From contig NW_027478169.1 of assembly GCF_051020975.1 (NCBI RefSeq), forward strand, positions 8,370,001 to 8,434,000: 64,000 nt of DNA. Reading direction: 5' to 3'. Both the position numbers and the translations under genes were made by a program. The stretch comes from Osmia lignaria lignaria. Taxonomy: Eukaryota > Arthropoda > Insecta > Hymenoptera > Megachilidae. Below, piece after piece: positions 49,821-63,465 of this stretch (positions are counted from its first letter, which is position 1; every line of letters begins with the position of its first letter). The notes beneath the pieces were generated by a model. It was not told the origin of the DNA. It was given only the letters and a program-made list of their open reading frames with translations, and did no database searches.

Positions 49821-52800
49821 GATCAGACGCGTAGTTCTCGAGATATATCAAGATATTTAAAAGTTCCGAAGCCGCACCAACATAATAGAGATACAGAAAC
49901 ACCGTGGCCCCTTTCTTTGAGATAACTCTGCACTAGTGCGAGCCGCAAATGCCACTTCCAGCTAAGCTGTGCAGAAGAAGAACAACAAGAAGAAGAAATA
50001 TCTCGAAATATGTCCGTCAGGCCCCTTCCCTTGAGATAAATCTGCAAATATCTCGGAAACGAAGCGAGCTATGGCAAAATGTTAAGAGACCTTTTTTGTA
50101 GCGAATTAAGTTTCCTACTTTTTATGTTCTATGATATTTTTTGATCAGATGCGTAGTTCTCGAGATATATCAAGATATTTAAAAGTTCCGAAGCCGCACC
50201 AACATAATAGAGATACAGAAACACCGTGGCCCCTTTCTTTCAGATAGCTATGCACTATTGCGAGCTGCAAATGCCACTTCCAGCTTAGCTGTGCAGAAGA
50301 AGAACAACAAGAAGAAGAAATATGTCGAAATATGTCCGTCAGGCCCCTTACCCTGAGATAAATCTGCAAATATCTCGGAAACGAAGCGAGCTATGGCAAA
50401 ATGTTAAGAGACCGTTTTTGTAGAGAATTATGTTTCCTACTTTTCATGTTCTATGATATTTTTTGATCAGACGCGTAGTTCTCGAGATATATCAAGATAT
50501 TTAAAAGTTCCGAAGCCGCACCAACATAATAGAGATACAAAAACACCGTGGCCCCTTTCTTTGAGATAACTCTGCACTATTGCGCGCTGCAAATGCCACT
50601 TCCAGCTTAGCTGTGCAGAAGAAGAACAACAAGAAGAAGAAATATCTCGAAATATGTCCGTCAGGCCCCTTCCCTTGAGATATATCTGCAAATATCTCGG
50701 AAACGAAGCGAGCTATGGCAAAATGTTAAGAGACCTTTTTTGTAGAGAATTATGTTTCCTACAATTTATGTTCTATGATATTTTTTGATCAGAAGCGTAG
50801 TTTTCGAGATATATCGAGATATTTAAAAGTTCCGAAGCCGCACCAACATAATAGAGATACAGAAACACCGTGGCCCCTTTCTTTGAGATAACTCTGCACT
50901 AGTGCGAGCCACAAATGCCACTTCCAGCTTAGCTGTGCAGAAGAAGAACAACAAGAAGAAGAAATATCTCGAAATATGTCCGTCAGGCCCCTTCCCTTGA
51001 GATAAATCTGCAAATATCTCGGAAACGAAGCGAGCTATGGCAAAATGTTAAGAGACCTTTTTTGTAGAGAATTAAGTTTCCTACTTTTCATGTTGTATGA
51101 TATTTTTTGATCAGATGCGTAGTTCTCGTATATATCAAGATATTTAAAAGTTCCGAAGCCGCACCAACATAATAGAGATACAGAAACACCGTGGCCCCTT
51201 TCTTTGAGATAACTCTGCACTATTGCGAGCTGTAAATGCCACTTCCAGCTTAGCTGTGCAGAAGAAGAACAACAAGAAGAAGAAATATCTCGAAATATGT
51301 CCGTCAGGCCCCTTCCCTTGAGATAAATCTGCAAATATCTCGGAAACGAAGCGAGCTATGGCAAAATATTTAGAGACCTTTTTTGTAGAGAATTATGTTT
51401 CCTACAATTTATGTTGTATGATATTTTTTGATCGGAAGCGTAGTTTTCGAGATATATCGAGATATTTAAAAGTTCCGAAGCCGCACCAACATAATAGAGA
51501 TACAGAAACACCGTGGCCCCTTTCTTTGGGATAACTCTGCACTATTGCGAGCTGCAAATGCCACTTCCAGCTTAGCTGTGCAGAAGAAGAACAACAAGAA
51601 GAAGAAATATCTCGAAATATGTCCGTCAGGCCACTTCCCTTGAGATAAATCTGCAAATATCTCGGAAACGAAGCGAGCTATGGCAAAATGTTAAGAGACC
51701 TTTTTTGTAGAGAATTAAGTTTCCTACTTTTTATGTTCGATGATATTTTTTGATCAGATGCGTAGTTCTCGAGATATATCAAGATATTTAAAAGTTCCGA
51801 AGCCGCACCAACATAATAGAGATACAGAAACACCGTGGCCCCTTTCTTTGAGATATCTCTGCACTATTGCGAGCTGCAAATGCCACTTCCAGCTTAGCTG
51901 CGCAGAAGAAGAACAACAAGAAGAAGAAATATCTCGAAATATGTCCGTCAGGCCCCTTCCCTTGAGATAAATCTGCAAATATCTCGGAAACGAAGCGAGC
52001 TATGGCAAAATGTTAAGAGACCTTTTTTGTAGAGAATTATGTTTCCTACTTTTTATGTTCTATGATATTTTTTGATCAGACGCGTAGTTCTCGAGATATA
52101 TCAAGATATTTAAAAGTTCCGAAGCCGCACCAACATAATAGAGATACTGAAACACCGTGGCCCCTTTCTTTGAGATAACTCTGCACTATTGCGAGCTGCA
52201 AATGCCACTTCCAGCTTAGCTGTGCAGAGGAAGAACAACAAGAAGAAGAAATATCTCGAAATATGTCCGTCAGGCCAGTTCCTTTGAGCTGAATCTGCAA
52301 ATATCTCGTAAACGAAGCGAGCTATGGCAAAATATTAAGAGACGTTTTTTGTAGAGAATTATGTTTCCTACAATTTATGTTCTATGATATTTTTTGATCA
52401 GAAGCGTAGTTTTCGAGATATATCGAGGTATTTAAAAGTTCCGAAGACGCACCAACATAATAGAGATACAGAAACACCGTGGCCCCTTTCTTTGAGATAA
52501 CTGTGCACCAGTGCGAGCCGCAAATGCCACTTCCAGCTTAGCTGTGCAGAAGAAGAACAACAAGAAGAAGAAATATCTCGAAATATGTCCGTCAGGCCCC
52601 TTCCCTTGAGATATATCTGCAAATATCTCGGAAACGAAGCGAGCTATGGCAAAATGTTAAGAGACCTTTTTTGTAGAGAATTAAGTTTCCTACTTTTTAT
52701 GTTCTATGATATTTTTTGACCAGATGCGTAGTTCTCGAGATATATCAAGATATTTAAAAGTTCCGAAGCCGCACCAACATAATAGGGATACAGAAACACC

Positions 52801-53361
52801 GTGGCCCCTTTCTTTGAGATAACTCTGCACTAGTGCGAGCCGCAAATGCCACTTCCAGCTTAGCTGTGCAGAAGAAGAACAACAAGAAGAAGAAATATCT
52901 CGAAATATGTCCGTCAGGCCCCTTCCCTTGAGATAAATCTGCAAATATCTCGGAAACGAAGCGAGCTATGGCAAAATGTTTAGAGACCTTTCTTGTGGAG
53001 AATTAAGTTTCCTACTTTTTATGTAGTATGATATTTTTTGATCAGATGCGTAGTTCTCGAGATATATCAAGATATTTAAAAGTTCCGAAGCCGCACCAAC
53101 ATAATAGAGATACAGAAACACCGTGGCCCCTTTCTTTGGGATAACTCTGCACTATTGCGAGCTGCAAATGCCACTTCCAGCTTAGCTGTGCAGAACAAGA
53201 ACAACAAGAAGAAGAAATATCTCGAAATATGTCCGTCAGGCCACTTCCCTTGAGATAAATCTGCAAATATCTCGGAAACGAAGCGAGCTATGGCAAAATG
53301 TTAAGAGACCTTTTTTGTAGAGAATTAAGTTTCCTACTTTTTATGTTCGATGATATTTTTT
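49821..53361 (+). repeat. Mosaic zone of ordinary monomers
   Basis: Eleven units without a clear local HOR. The two at 52074 and 52396 match those at 31153 and 31475 (GCCAGTTCCTTTGAGCTG, GAGACGTTTTTTGTAG, GAAGACGCACC, AACTGTGCAC). The units at 51430 and 53040 carry CTTTGGGATAAC with GCCACTTCCC, a combination typical of 22.8, 25.7, 30.2 and 32.8 kb. No non-satellite sequence is present. Confidence 0.85.
51109..51429 (+). repeat. 321-bp monomer with CTCGTATATATC
   Basis: One base is missing from the head palindrome (TTCTCGTATATATCAAG instead of TTCTCGAGATATATCAAG). It is the only single-base loss in the GATATATC region. Confidence 0.9.
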
Positions 53362-54327
53362 GATCAGATGCGTAGTTCTCGAGATATATCAAGATATTTA
53401 AAAGTTCCGAAGCTGCACCAACATAATAGAGGTACAGAAACACCGTGGCCTCTTTCTTTGAGATAACTCTGCACTATTGCGAGCTGCAAATGCCGCTTCG
53501 AGCTTAGCTGTGCAGAAGAAGAACAACAAGAAGAAGAAATATCTCCAAATATGTCCGTCAGACCCCTTCCCTTGAGATGAATCTGCAAATATCTCGGAAA
53601 CGAAGCGAGCTATGGCAAAATGTTAAGAGACCTTTTTTGTAGAGAATAATGTTTCCTACAATTTACGTTCTATGATATTTTTTGATCAGAAGCGTAGTTT
53701 TCGAGATATATCGAGATATTTAAAAGTTCCGAAGCCGCACCAACATAATAGAGATACAGAAACACCGTGGCCCCTTTCTTTGAGATAACTCTGCACTATT
53801 GCGACCTGCAAATGCCACTTCCAGCTCAGCTGTGCAGAAGAAGAACAACAAGACGAAGAAATATCTCGAAATACGTCCGTCAGCCCCCTTCCCTTGAGAT
53901 AAATCTGCAAATATCTCGGAAACGAAGCGAGCTATGGCAAAATGTTAAGAGACCTTTTTTGTAGAGAATTAAGTTTCCTACTTTTTATGTTCTATGATAT
54001 TTTTTGATCAGATGCGTAGTTCTCGAGATATATCAAGATATTTAAAAGTTCCGAAACCGCACCAACATAATAGAGATACAGAAACACCGTGGCCCCTTTC
54101 TTTGAGATAACTCTGCACTATTGCGAGCTGGAAATGCCACTTCCAGTTTAGCTGTGCAGAAGAAGAACAAGAAGAAGAAGAAATATCGCGAAATATGTCC
54201 GTCAGGCCAGTTCCTTTGAGCTGAATCTGCAAATATCTCGGAAACGAAGCGAGCTATGGCAAAATCTTAAGAGACCTTTTTTGTAGAGAATTAAGTTTCC
54301 TACTTTTTATGTTCTATGATATTTTTT
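53362..54327 (+). repeat. Three monomers related to 57870-58513 with one unit extra
   Basis: The CACTTCGAGC / GATGAATCTGC unit followed by the GCGACCTGC / CCAGCTCAG class B unit matches the pair at 57870. Here a third unit (GCCAGTTCCTTTGAGCTG, AAATATCGCG) intervenes before the 13-monomer HOR begins. The spacing is 14 units here and 13 in the next cycle. Confidence 0.85.
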
Positions 54328-57300
54328 GATCAGATGCGTAGTTCTCGAGATATATCAAGATATTTAAAAGTTCCGAAGCCGCACCAACATAATAGAGATA
54401 CAGAAACACCGTGGCCCCTTTCTTTGAGATAACTCTGCACTATTGCGAGCTGGAAATGCCACTTCCAGTTTAGCTGTGCAGAAGAAGAACAACAAGAAGA
54501 AGAAATATCTCGAAATATGTCCGTTAGGCCCCTTCCCTTCAGATAAATCTGCAAATATCTCGGAAACGAAGCGAGCTATGGCAAAATGTTAAGAGACCTT
54601 TTTTGTAGAGAATTAAGTTTCCTACTTTTCATGTTCTATGATATTTTTTGATCAGATGCGTAGTTCTCGAGATATATCAAGATATTTAAAAGTTCCGAAG
54701 CCGCACCAACATAATAGAGATACAGAAACACCGTGGCCCCTTTCTTTGAGATAACTCTGCACTATTGCGAGCTGTAAATGCCACTTCCAGCTTAGCTGTG
54801 CAGAAGAAGAACAACAAGAAGAAGAAATATCTCGAAATATGTCCGTCAGGCCCCTTCCCTTGAGATATATCTGCAAATATCTCGGAAACGAAGCGAGCTA
54901 TGGCAAAATGTTAAGAGACCTTTTTTGTAGAGAATTAAGTTTCCTACTTTTTATGTTCTATGATATTTTTTGATCAGATGCGTAGTTCTCGAGATATATC
55001 AAGATATTTAAAAGTTCCGAAGCCGCACCAACATAATAGAGATACAGAAACACCGTGGCCCCTTTCTTTGAGATAACTCTGCACTATTGCGAGCCGCAAA
55101 TGCCACTTCCAGCTTAGCTGTGCAGAGGAAGAACAACAAGAAGAAGAAGTATCTCGAAATATGTCCGTCAGGCCCGTTCCTTTGAGCTGAATCTGCAAAT
55201 ATCTCGGAAACGAAGCGAGCTATGGCAAAATGTTAAGATACGTTTTTTGTAGAGAATTATGTTTCCTACAATTTATGTTCTATGATATTTTTTGATCAGA
55301 AGCGTAGTTTTCGAGATATATCGAGATATTTAAAAGTTCCGAAGCCGCACCAACATAATAGAGATACAGAAACACCGTGGCCCCTTTCTTTGAGATAACT
55401 CTGCACTATTGCGACCTGCAAATGCCACTTCCAGCTCAGCTGTGCAGAAGAAGAACAACAAGAAGAAGAAATATCTCGAAATATGTCCGTTAGGCCCCTT
55501 CCCTTCAGATAAATCTGCAAATATCTCGGAAACGAAGCGAGCTATGGCAAAATGTTAAGAGACCTTTTTTGTAGAGAATTAAGTTTCCTACTTTTCAGGT
55601 TCTATGATATTTTTTGATCAGATGCGTAGTTCTCGAGATATATCAAGATATTTAAAAGTTCCGAAGCCGCACCAACATAATAGAGATACAGAAACACCGT
55701 GGCCCCTTTCTTTGAGATAACTCTGCACTATTGCGAGCTGTAAATGCCACTTCCAGCTTAGCTGTGCAGAAGAAGAACAACAAGAAGAAGAAATATCTCG
55801 AAATATGTCCGTCAGGCCCCTTCCCTTGAGATATATCTGCAAATATCTCGGAAACGAAGCGAGCTATGGCAAAATGTTGAGAGACCTTTTTTGTAGAGAA
55901 TTATGTTTCCTACAATTTATGTTCTATGATATTTTTTGATCAGAAGCGTAGTTTTCGAGATATATCGAGATATTTAAAAGTTCCGAAGCCGCACCAACAT
56001 AATAGAGATACAGAAACACCGTGGCCCCTTTCTTTGAGATAACTCTGCACTAGTGAGAGCCGCAAATGCCACTTCCAGCTTAGCTGTGCAGAAGAAGAAC
56101 AACAAGAAGAAGAAATATCTCGAAATATGTCCGTCAGGCCCCTTCCCTTGAGATAAATCTGCAAATATCTCGGAAACGAAGCGAGCTATGGCAAAATGTT
56201 AAGAGACCTTTTTTGTAGAGAATTAAGTTTCCTACTTTTTATGTTCTATGATATTTTTTGATCAGATGCGTAGTTCTCGAGACATATCAAGATATTTAAA
56301 AGTTCCGAAGCCGCACCAACATAATAGAGATACAGAAACACCGTGGCCCCTTTCTTTGAGATAACTCTGCACTAGTGAGAGCCGCAAATGCCACTTCCAG
56401 CTTAGCTGTGCAGAAGAAGAACAACAAGAAGAAGAAATATCTCGAAATATGTCCGTCAGGCCCCTTCCCTTGAGATAAATATGCAAATATCTCGGAAACG
56501 AAGCGAGCTATGGCAAAATGTTAAGAGACCTTTTTTGTAGAGAATTAAGTTTCCTACTTTTTATGTTCTATGATATTTTTTGATCAGATGCGTAGTTCTC
56601 GAGATATATCGAGATATTTAAAAGTTCCGAAGCCGCACCAACATAATAGAGATACAGAAACACCGTGGCCGCTTTCGTTGAGATAACTCTGCACTATTGC
56701 GAGCTGCAAATGCCACTTCCAGCTTAGCTGTGCAGAAGAAGAACAACAAGAAGAAGAAATATCTCGAAATATGTCCGTCAGGCCCCATCCCTTGAGATAA
56801 ATATGCAAATATCTCGGAAACGAAGCGAGCTATGGCAAAATGTTAAGAGACATTTTTTGTAGAGAATTAGGTTTCCTACTTTTTATGTTCTATGATATTT
56901 TTTGATCAGATGCGTAGTTCTCGAGATATATCAAGATATTTAAAAGTTCCGAAGCCGCACCAACATAATAGAGATACAGAAACACCGTGGCCCCTTTCAT
57001 TGAGATAACTCTGCACTATTGCGAGCTGGAAATGCCACTTCCAGCTTAGCTGTGCAGAAGAAGAACAACAAGAAGAAGAAATATCTCGAAATATGTCCGT
57101 CAGGCCCCTTCCCTTGAGATAAATCTGCAAATATCTCGGAAACGAAGCGAGCTATGGCAAAATGTTAAGAGACCTTTTTTGTAGAGAATTAAGTTTCCTA
57201 CTTTTTATGTTCTATGATATTTTTTGATCAGATGCGTAGTTCTCGAGATATATCAAGATATTTAAAAGTTCCGAAGCCGCACCAACATAATAGAGATACA

Positions 57301-58513
57301 GAAACACCGTGGCCCCTTTCTTTGAGATAACTCTGCACTAGTGAGAGCCGCAAATGCCACTTCCAGCTTAGCTGTGCAGAAGAAGAACAACAAGAAGAAG
57401 AAATATCTCGAAATATGTCCGTCAGGCCCCTTCCCTTGAGATAAATATGCAAATATCTCGGAAACGAAGCGAGCTATGGCAAAATGTTAAGAGACCTTTT
57501 TTGTAGAGAATTAAGTTTCCTACTTTTTATGTTCTATGATATTTTTTGATCAGATGCGTAGTTCTCGAGATATATCGAGATATTTAAAAGTTCCGAAGCC
57601 GCACCAACATAATAGAGATACAGAAACACCGTGGCCCCTTTCGTTGAGATAACTCTGCACTATTGCGAGCTGCAAATGCCACTTCCAGCTTAGCTGTGCA
57701 GAAGAAGAACAACAAGAAGAAGAAATATCTCGAAATATGTCCGTCGGGCCCCATCCCTTGAGATAAATATGCAAATATCTCGGAAACGAAGCGAGCTATG
57801 GCAAAATGTTAAGAGACCTTTTTTGTAGAGAATTAAGTTTCCTACTTTTTATGTTCGACGATATTTTTTGATCAGATGCGTAGTTCTCGAGATATATCAG
57901 GATATTTAAAAGTTCCGAAGCTGCACCAACATAATAGAGGTACAGAAACACCGTGGCCTCTTTCTTTGAGATAACTCTGCACTATTGCGAGCTGCAAATG
58001 CCGCTTCGAGCTTAGCTGTGCAGAAGAAGAACAACAAGAAGAAGAAATATCTCGAAATATGTCCGTCAGACCCCTTCCCTTGAGATGAATCTGCAAATAT
58101 CCCGGAAACGAAGCGAGCTATGGCAAAATGTTCAGAGACCTTTTTTGTAGAGAATAATGTTTCCTACAATTTACGTTCTATGATATTTTTTGATCAGAAG
58201 CGTAGTTTTCGAGATATATCGAGATATTTAAAAGTTCCGAAGCCGCACCAACATAATAGAGATACAGAAACACCGTGGCCCCTTTCTTTGAGATAACTCT
58301 GCACTATTGCGACCTGCAAATGCCACTTCCAGCTCAGCTGTGCAGAAGAAGAACAACAAGAAGAAGAAATATCTCGAAATATGTCCGTCAGGCCCCTTCC
58401 CTTGAGATAAATCTGCAAATATCTCGGAAACGAAGCGAGCTATGGCAAAATGTTAAGAGACCTTTTTTGTAGAGAATTAAGTTTCCTATTTTTTATGTTC
58501 TATGATATTTTTT
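54328..58513 (+). repeat. 13-monomer HOR (4186 bp), copy 1
   Basis: Thirteen units at exactly 13 x 322 bp. Markers: CTTCAGATAAATC, TTTTCATG, GAAGTATCTCG, GCCCGTTCCTTTGAGCTG, AAGATACG, GCGACCTGC, TTCAGGTTC, GTGAGAGCC, CTTTCGTTGAG, CCCATCCC, CTTTCATTGAG, GTCGGGCCCC, TTCGACGATA, ATATCAGGATA, ATCCCGGAAAC, GTTCAGAGACC. Differences from copy 2 that I saw: GAGACATATC (56281), GGCCGCTTTCG (about 56680), GACATTTTTTG (about 56850), plus a change in copy 2 at about 60518. Confidence 0.95.
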
Positions 58514-61500
58514 GATCAGATGCGTAGTTCTCGAGATATATCAAGATATTTAAAAGTTCCGAAGCCGCACCAACATAATAGAGATACAGAAACACCGTGG
58601 CCCCTTTCTTTGAGATAACTCTGCACTATTGCGAGCTGGAAATGCCACTTCCAGTTTAGCTGTGCAGAAGAAGAACAACAAGAAGAAGAAATATCTCGAA
58701 ATATGTCCGTTAGGCCCCTTCCCTTCAGATAAATCTGCAAATATCTCGGAAACGAAGCGAGCTATGGCAAAATGTTAAGAGACCTTTTTTGTAGAGAATT
58801 AAGTTTCCTACTTTTCATGTTCTATGATATTTTTTGATCAGATGCGTAGTTCTCGAGATATATCAAGATATTTAAAAGTTCCGAAGCCGCACCAACATAA
58901 TAGAGATACAGAAACACCGTGGCCCCTTTCTTTGAGATAACTCTGCACTATTGCGAGCTGTAAATGCCACTTCCAGCTTAGCTGTGCAGAAGAAGAACAA
59001 CAAGAAGAAGAAATATCTCGAAATATGTCCGTCAGGCCCCTTCCCTTGAGATATATCTGCAAATATCTCGGAAACGAAGCGAGCTATGGCAAAATGTTAA
59101 GAGACCTTTTTTGTAGAGAATTAAGTTTCCTACTTTTTATGTTCTATGATATTTTTTGATCAGATGCGTAGTTCTCGAGATATATCAAGATATTTAAAAG
59201 TTCCGAAGCCGCACCAACATAATAGAGATACAGAAACACCGTGGCCCCTTTCTTTGAGATAACTCTGCACTATTGCGAGCCGCAAATGCCACTTCCAGCT
59301 TAGCTGTGCAGAGGAAGAACAACAAGAAGAAGAAGTATCTCGAAATATGTCCGTCAGGCCCGTTCCTTTGAGCTGAATCTGCAAATATCTCGGAAACGAA
59401 GCGAGCTATGGCAAAATGTTAAGATACGTTTTTTGTAGAGAATTATGTTTCCTACAATTTATGTTCTATGATATTTTTTGATCAGAAGCGTAGTTTTCGA
59501 GATATATCGAGATATTTAAAAGTTCCGAAGCCGCACCAACATAATAGAGATACAGAAACACCGTGGCCCCTTTCTTTGAGATAACTCTGCACTATTGCGA
59601 CCTGCAAATGCCACTTCCAGCTCAGCTGTGCAGAAGAAGAACAACAAGAAGAAGAAATATCTCGAAATATGTCCGTTAGGCCCCTTCCCTTCAGATAAAT
59701 CTGCAAATATCTCGGAAACGAAGCGAGCTATGGCAAAATGTTAAGAGACCTTTTTTGTAGAGAATTAAGTTTCCTACTTTTCAGGTTCTATGATATTTTT
59801 TGATCAGATGCGTAGTTCTCGAGATATATCAAGATATTTAAAAGTTCCGAAGCCGCACCAACATAATAGAGATACAGAAACACCGTGGCCCCTTTCTTTG
59901 AGATAACTCTGCACTATTGCGAGCTGTAAATGCCACTTCCAGCTTAGCTGTGCAGAAGAAGAACAACAAGAAGAAGAAATATCTCGAAATATGTCCGTCA
60001 GGCCCCTTCCCTTGAGATATATCTGCAAATATCTCGGAAACGAAGCGAGCTATGGCAAAATGTTGAGAGACCTTTTTTGTAGAGAATTATGTTTCCTACA
60101 ATTTATGTTCTATGATATTTTTTGATCAGAAGCGTAGTTTTCGAGATATATCGAGATATTTAAAAGTTCCGAAGCCGCACCAACATAATAGAGATACAGA
60201 AACACCGTGGCCCCTTTCTTTGAGATAACTCTGCACTAGTGAGAGCCGCAAATGCCACTTCCAGCTTAGCTGTGCAGAAGAAGAACAACAAGAAGAAGAA
60301 ATATCTCGAAATATGTCCGTCAGGCCCCTTCCCTTGAGATAAATCTGCAAATATCTCGGAAACGAAGCGAGCTATGGCAAAATGTTAAGAGACCTTTTTT
60401 GTAGAGAATTAAGTTTCCTACTTTTTATGTTCTATGATATTTTTTGATCAGATGCGTAGTTCTCGAGATATATCAAGATATTTAAAAGTTCCGAAGCCGC
60501 ACCAACATAATAGAGATATAGAAACACCGTGGCCCCTTTCTTTGAGATAACTCTGCACTAGTGAGAGCCGCAAATGCCACTTCCAGCTTAGCTGTGCAGA
60601 AGAAGAACAACAAGAAGAAGAAATATCTCGAAATATGTCCGTCAGGCCCCTTCCCTTGAGATAAATATGCAAATATCTCGGAAACGAAGCGAGCTATGGC
60701 AAAATGTTAAGAGACCTTTTTTGTAGAGAATTAAGTTTCCTACTTTTTATGTTCTATGATATTTTTTGATCAGATGCGTAGTTCTCGAGATATATCGAGA
60801 TATTTAAAAGTTCCGAAGCCGCACCAACATAATAGAGATACAGAAACACCGTGGCCCCTTTCGTTGAGATAACTCTGCACTATTGCGAGCTGCAAATGCC
60901 ACTTCCAGCTTAGCTGTGCAGAAGAAGAACAACAAGAAGAAGAAATATCTCGAAATATGTCCGTCAGGCCCCATCCCTTGAGATAAATATGCAAATATCT
61001 CGGAAACGAAGCGAGCTATGGCAAAATGTTAAGAGACCTTTTTTGTAGAGAATTAGGTTTCCTACTTTTTATGTTCTATGATATTTTTTGATCAGATGCG
61101 TAGTTCTCGAGATATATCAAGATATTTAAAAGTTCCGAAGCCGCACCAACATAATAGAGATACAGAAACACCGTGGCCCCTTTCATTGAGATAACTCTGC
61201 ACTATTGCGAGCTGGAAATGCCACTTCCAGCTTAGCTGTGCAGAAGAAGAACAACAAGAAGAAGAAATATCTCGAAATATGTCCGTCAGGCCCCTTCCCT
61301 TGAGATAAATCTGCAAATATCTCGGAAACGAAGCGAGCTATGGCAAAATGTTAAGAGACCTTTTTTGTAGAGAATTAAGTTTCCTACTTTTTATGTTCTA
61401 TGATATTTTTTGATCAGATGCGTAGTTCTCGAGATATATCAAGATATTTAAAAGTTCCGAAGCCGCACCAACATAATAGAGATACAGAAACACCGTGGCC

Positions 61501-62699
61501 CCTTTCTTTGAGATAACTCTGCACTAGTGAGAGCCGCAAATGCCACTTCCAGCTTAGCTGTGCAGAAGAAGAACAACAAGAAGAAGAAATATCTCGAAAT
61601 ATGTCCGTCAGGCCCCTTCCCTTGAGATAAATATGCAAATATCTCGGAAACGAAGCGAGCTATGGCAAAATGTTAAGAGACCTTTTTTGTAGAGAATTAA
61701 GTTTCCTACTTTTTATGTTCTATGATATTTTTTGATCAGATGCGTAGTTCTCGAGATATATCGAGATATTTAAAAGTTCCGAAGCCGCACCAACATAATA
61801 GAGATACAGAAACACCGTGGCCCCTTTCGTTGAGATAACTCTGCACTATTGCGAGCTGCAAATGCCACTTCCAGCTTAGCTGTGCAGAAGAAGAACAACA
61901 AGAAGAAGAAATATCTCGAAATATGTCCGTCGGGCCCCATCCCTTGAGATAAATATGCAAATATCTCGGAAACGAAGCGAGCTATGGCAAAATGTTAAGA
62001 GACCTTTTTTGTAGAGAATTAAGTTTCCTACTTTTTATGTTCGACGATATTTTTTGATCAGATGCGTAGTTCTCGAGATATATCAGGATATTTAAAAGTT
62101 CCGAAGCTGCACCAACATAATAGAGGTACAGAAACACCGTGGCCTCTTTCTTTGAGATAACTCTGCACTATTGCGAGCTGCAAATGCCGCTTCGAGCTTA
62201 GCTGTGCAGAAGAAGAACAACAAGAAGAAGAAATATCTCGAAATATGTCCGTCAGACCCCTTCCCTTGAGATGAATCTGCAAATATCCCGGAAACGAAGC
62301 GAGCTATGGCAAAATGTTCAGAGACCTTTTTTGTAGAGAATAATGTTTCCTACAATTTACGTTCTATGATATTTTTTGATCAGAAGCGTAGTTTTCGAGA
62401 TATATCGAGATATTTAAAAGTTCCGAAGCCGCACCAACATAATAGAGATACAGAAACACCGTGGCCCCTTTCTTTGAGATAACTCTGCACTATTGCGACC
62501 TGCAAATGCCACTTCCAGCTCAGCTGTGCAGAAGAAGAACAACAAGAAGAAGAAATATCTCGAAATATGTCCGTCAGGCCCCTTCCCTTGAGATAAATCT
62601 GCAAATATCTCGGAAACGAAGCGAGCTATGGCAAAATGTTAAGAGACCTTTTTTGTAGAGAATTAAGTTTCCTATTTTTTATGTTCTATGATATTTTTT
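58514..62699 (+). repeat. 13-monomer HOR (4186 bp), copy 2
   Basis: The partner of the preceding block with only a handful of differences by eye, so very recent. A third cycle starts at 62700 but leaves the pattern near 62900, where CTTGAGATAAATC replaces CTTCAGATAAATC. Confidence 0.95.
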
Positions 62700-63358
62700 G
62701 ATCAGATGCGTAGTTCTCGAGATATATCAAGATATTTAAAAGTTCCGAAGCCGCACCAACATAATAGAGATACAGAAACACCGTGGCCCCTTTCTTTGAG
62801 ATAACTCTGCACTATTGCGAGCTGGAAATGCCACTTCCAGTTTAGCTGTGCAGAAGAAGAACAACAAGAAGAAGAAATATCTCGAAATATGTCCGTTAGG
62901 CCCCTTCCCTTGAGATAAATCTGCAAATATCTCGGAAACGAAGCGAGCTATGGCAAAATGTTAAGAGACCTTTTTTGTAGAGAATTAAGTTTCCTACTTT
63001 TTATGTTCTATGATATTTTTTGATCAGAAGCGTAGTTTTCGAGATATATCGAGATATTTAAAAGTTCCGAAGCCGCACCAACATAATAGAGATACAGAAA
63101 CACCGTGGCCCCTTTCTTTGAGATAACTCTGCACTATTGCGACCTGCAAATGCCACTTCCAGCTCAGCTGTGCAGAAGAAGAACAACAAGAAGAAGAAAT
63201 ATCTCGAAATATGTCCGTCAGGCCCCTTCCCTTGAGATAAATCTGCAAATATCTCGGAAACGAAGCGAGCTATGGCAAAATGTTAAGAGACCTTTTTTGT
63301 AGAGAATTAAGTTTCCTATTTTTTATGTTCTATGATATTTTTTGATCAGATGCGTAGT

Positions 63359-63372
63359 TCTCGAGATATATC
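63359..63372. other. Overlapping palindromes in the monomer head
   Basis: TCTCGAGA (63359-63366) and GATATATC (63365-63372) are two perfect 8-bp palindromes sharing two bases. GATATATC is kept in almost all monomers. TCTCGAGA is present in class A heads and replaced by TTTCGAGA in class B. The TATCTCG core recurs in direct orientation at monomer 179-185 and 229-235, so each unit carries one inverted and two direct copies. Any protein-binding role is speculation. Confidence 0.6.
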
Positions 63373-63428
63373 AAGATATTTAAAAGTTCCGAAGCCGCAC
63401 CAACATAATAGAGATACAGAAACACCGT

Positions 63429-63456
63429 GGCCCCTTTCTTTGAGATAACTCTGCAC
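63429..63456 (+). repeat. Internal module, copy 1 (monomer 86-113)
   Basis: The 28 bases GGCCCC...CTCTGCAC match the block 114 bp downstream with 4 mismatches. Both contain GGCCCCTT, TTGAGATAA and TCTGCA in the same order and spacing. Both are followed a little later by GCGAGCT and AAATG, so the relationship extends weakly past the aligned core. It is present in every monomer and shown here in the reference unit. Confidence 0.8.
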
Positions 63457-63465
63457 TATTGCGAG

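Noticed and set aside
63378..63387. TATTTAAAAG as a TATA-box promoter
   Set aside because: It occurs in nearly every monomer in AT-rich sequence with no start site or transcript evidence. Satellite transcription is possible but not shown by the sequence.
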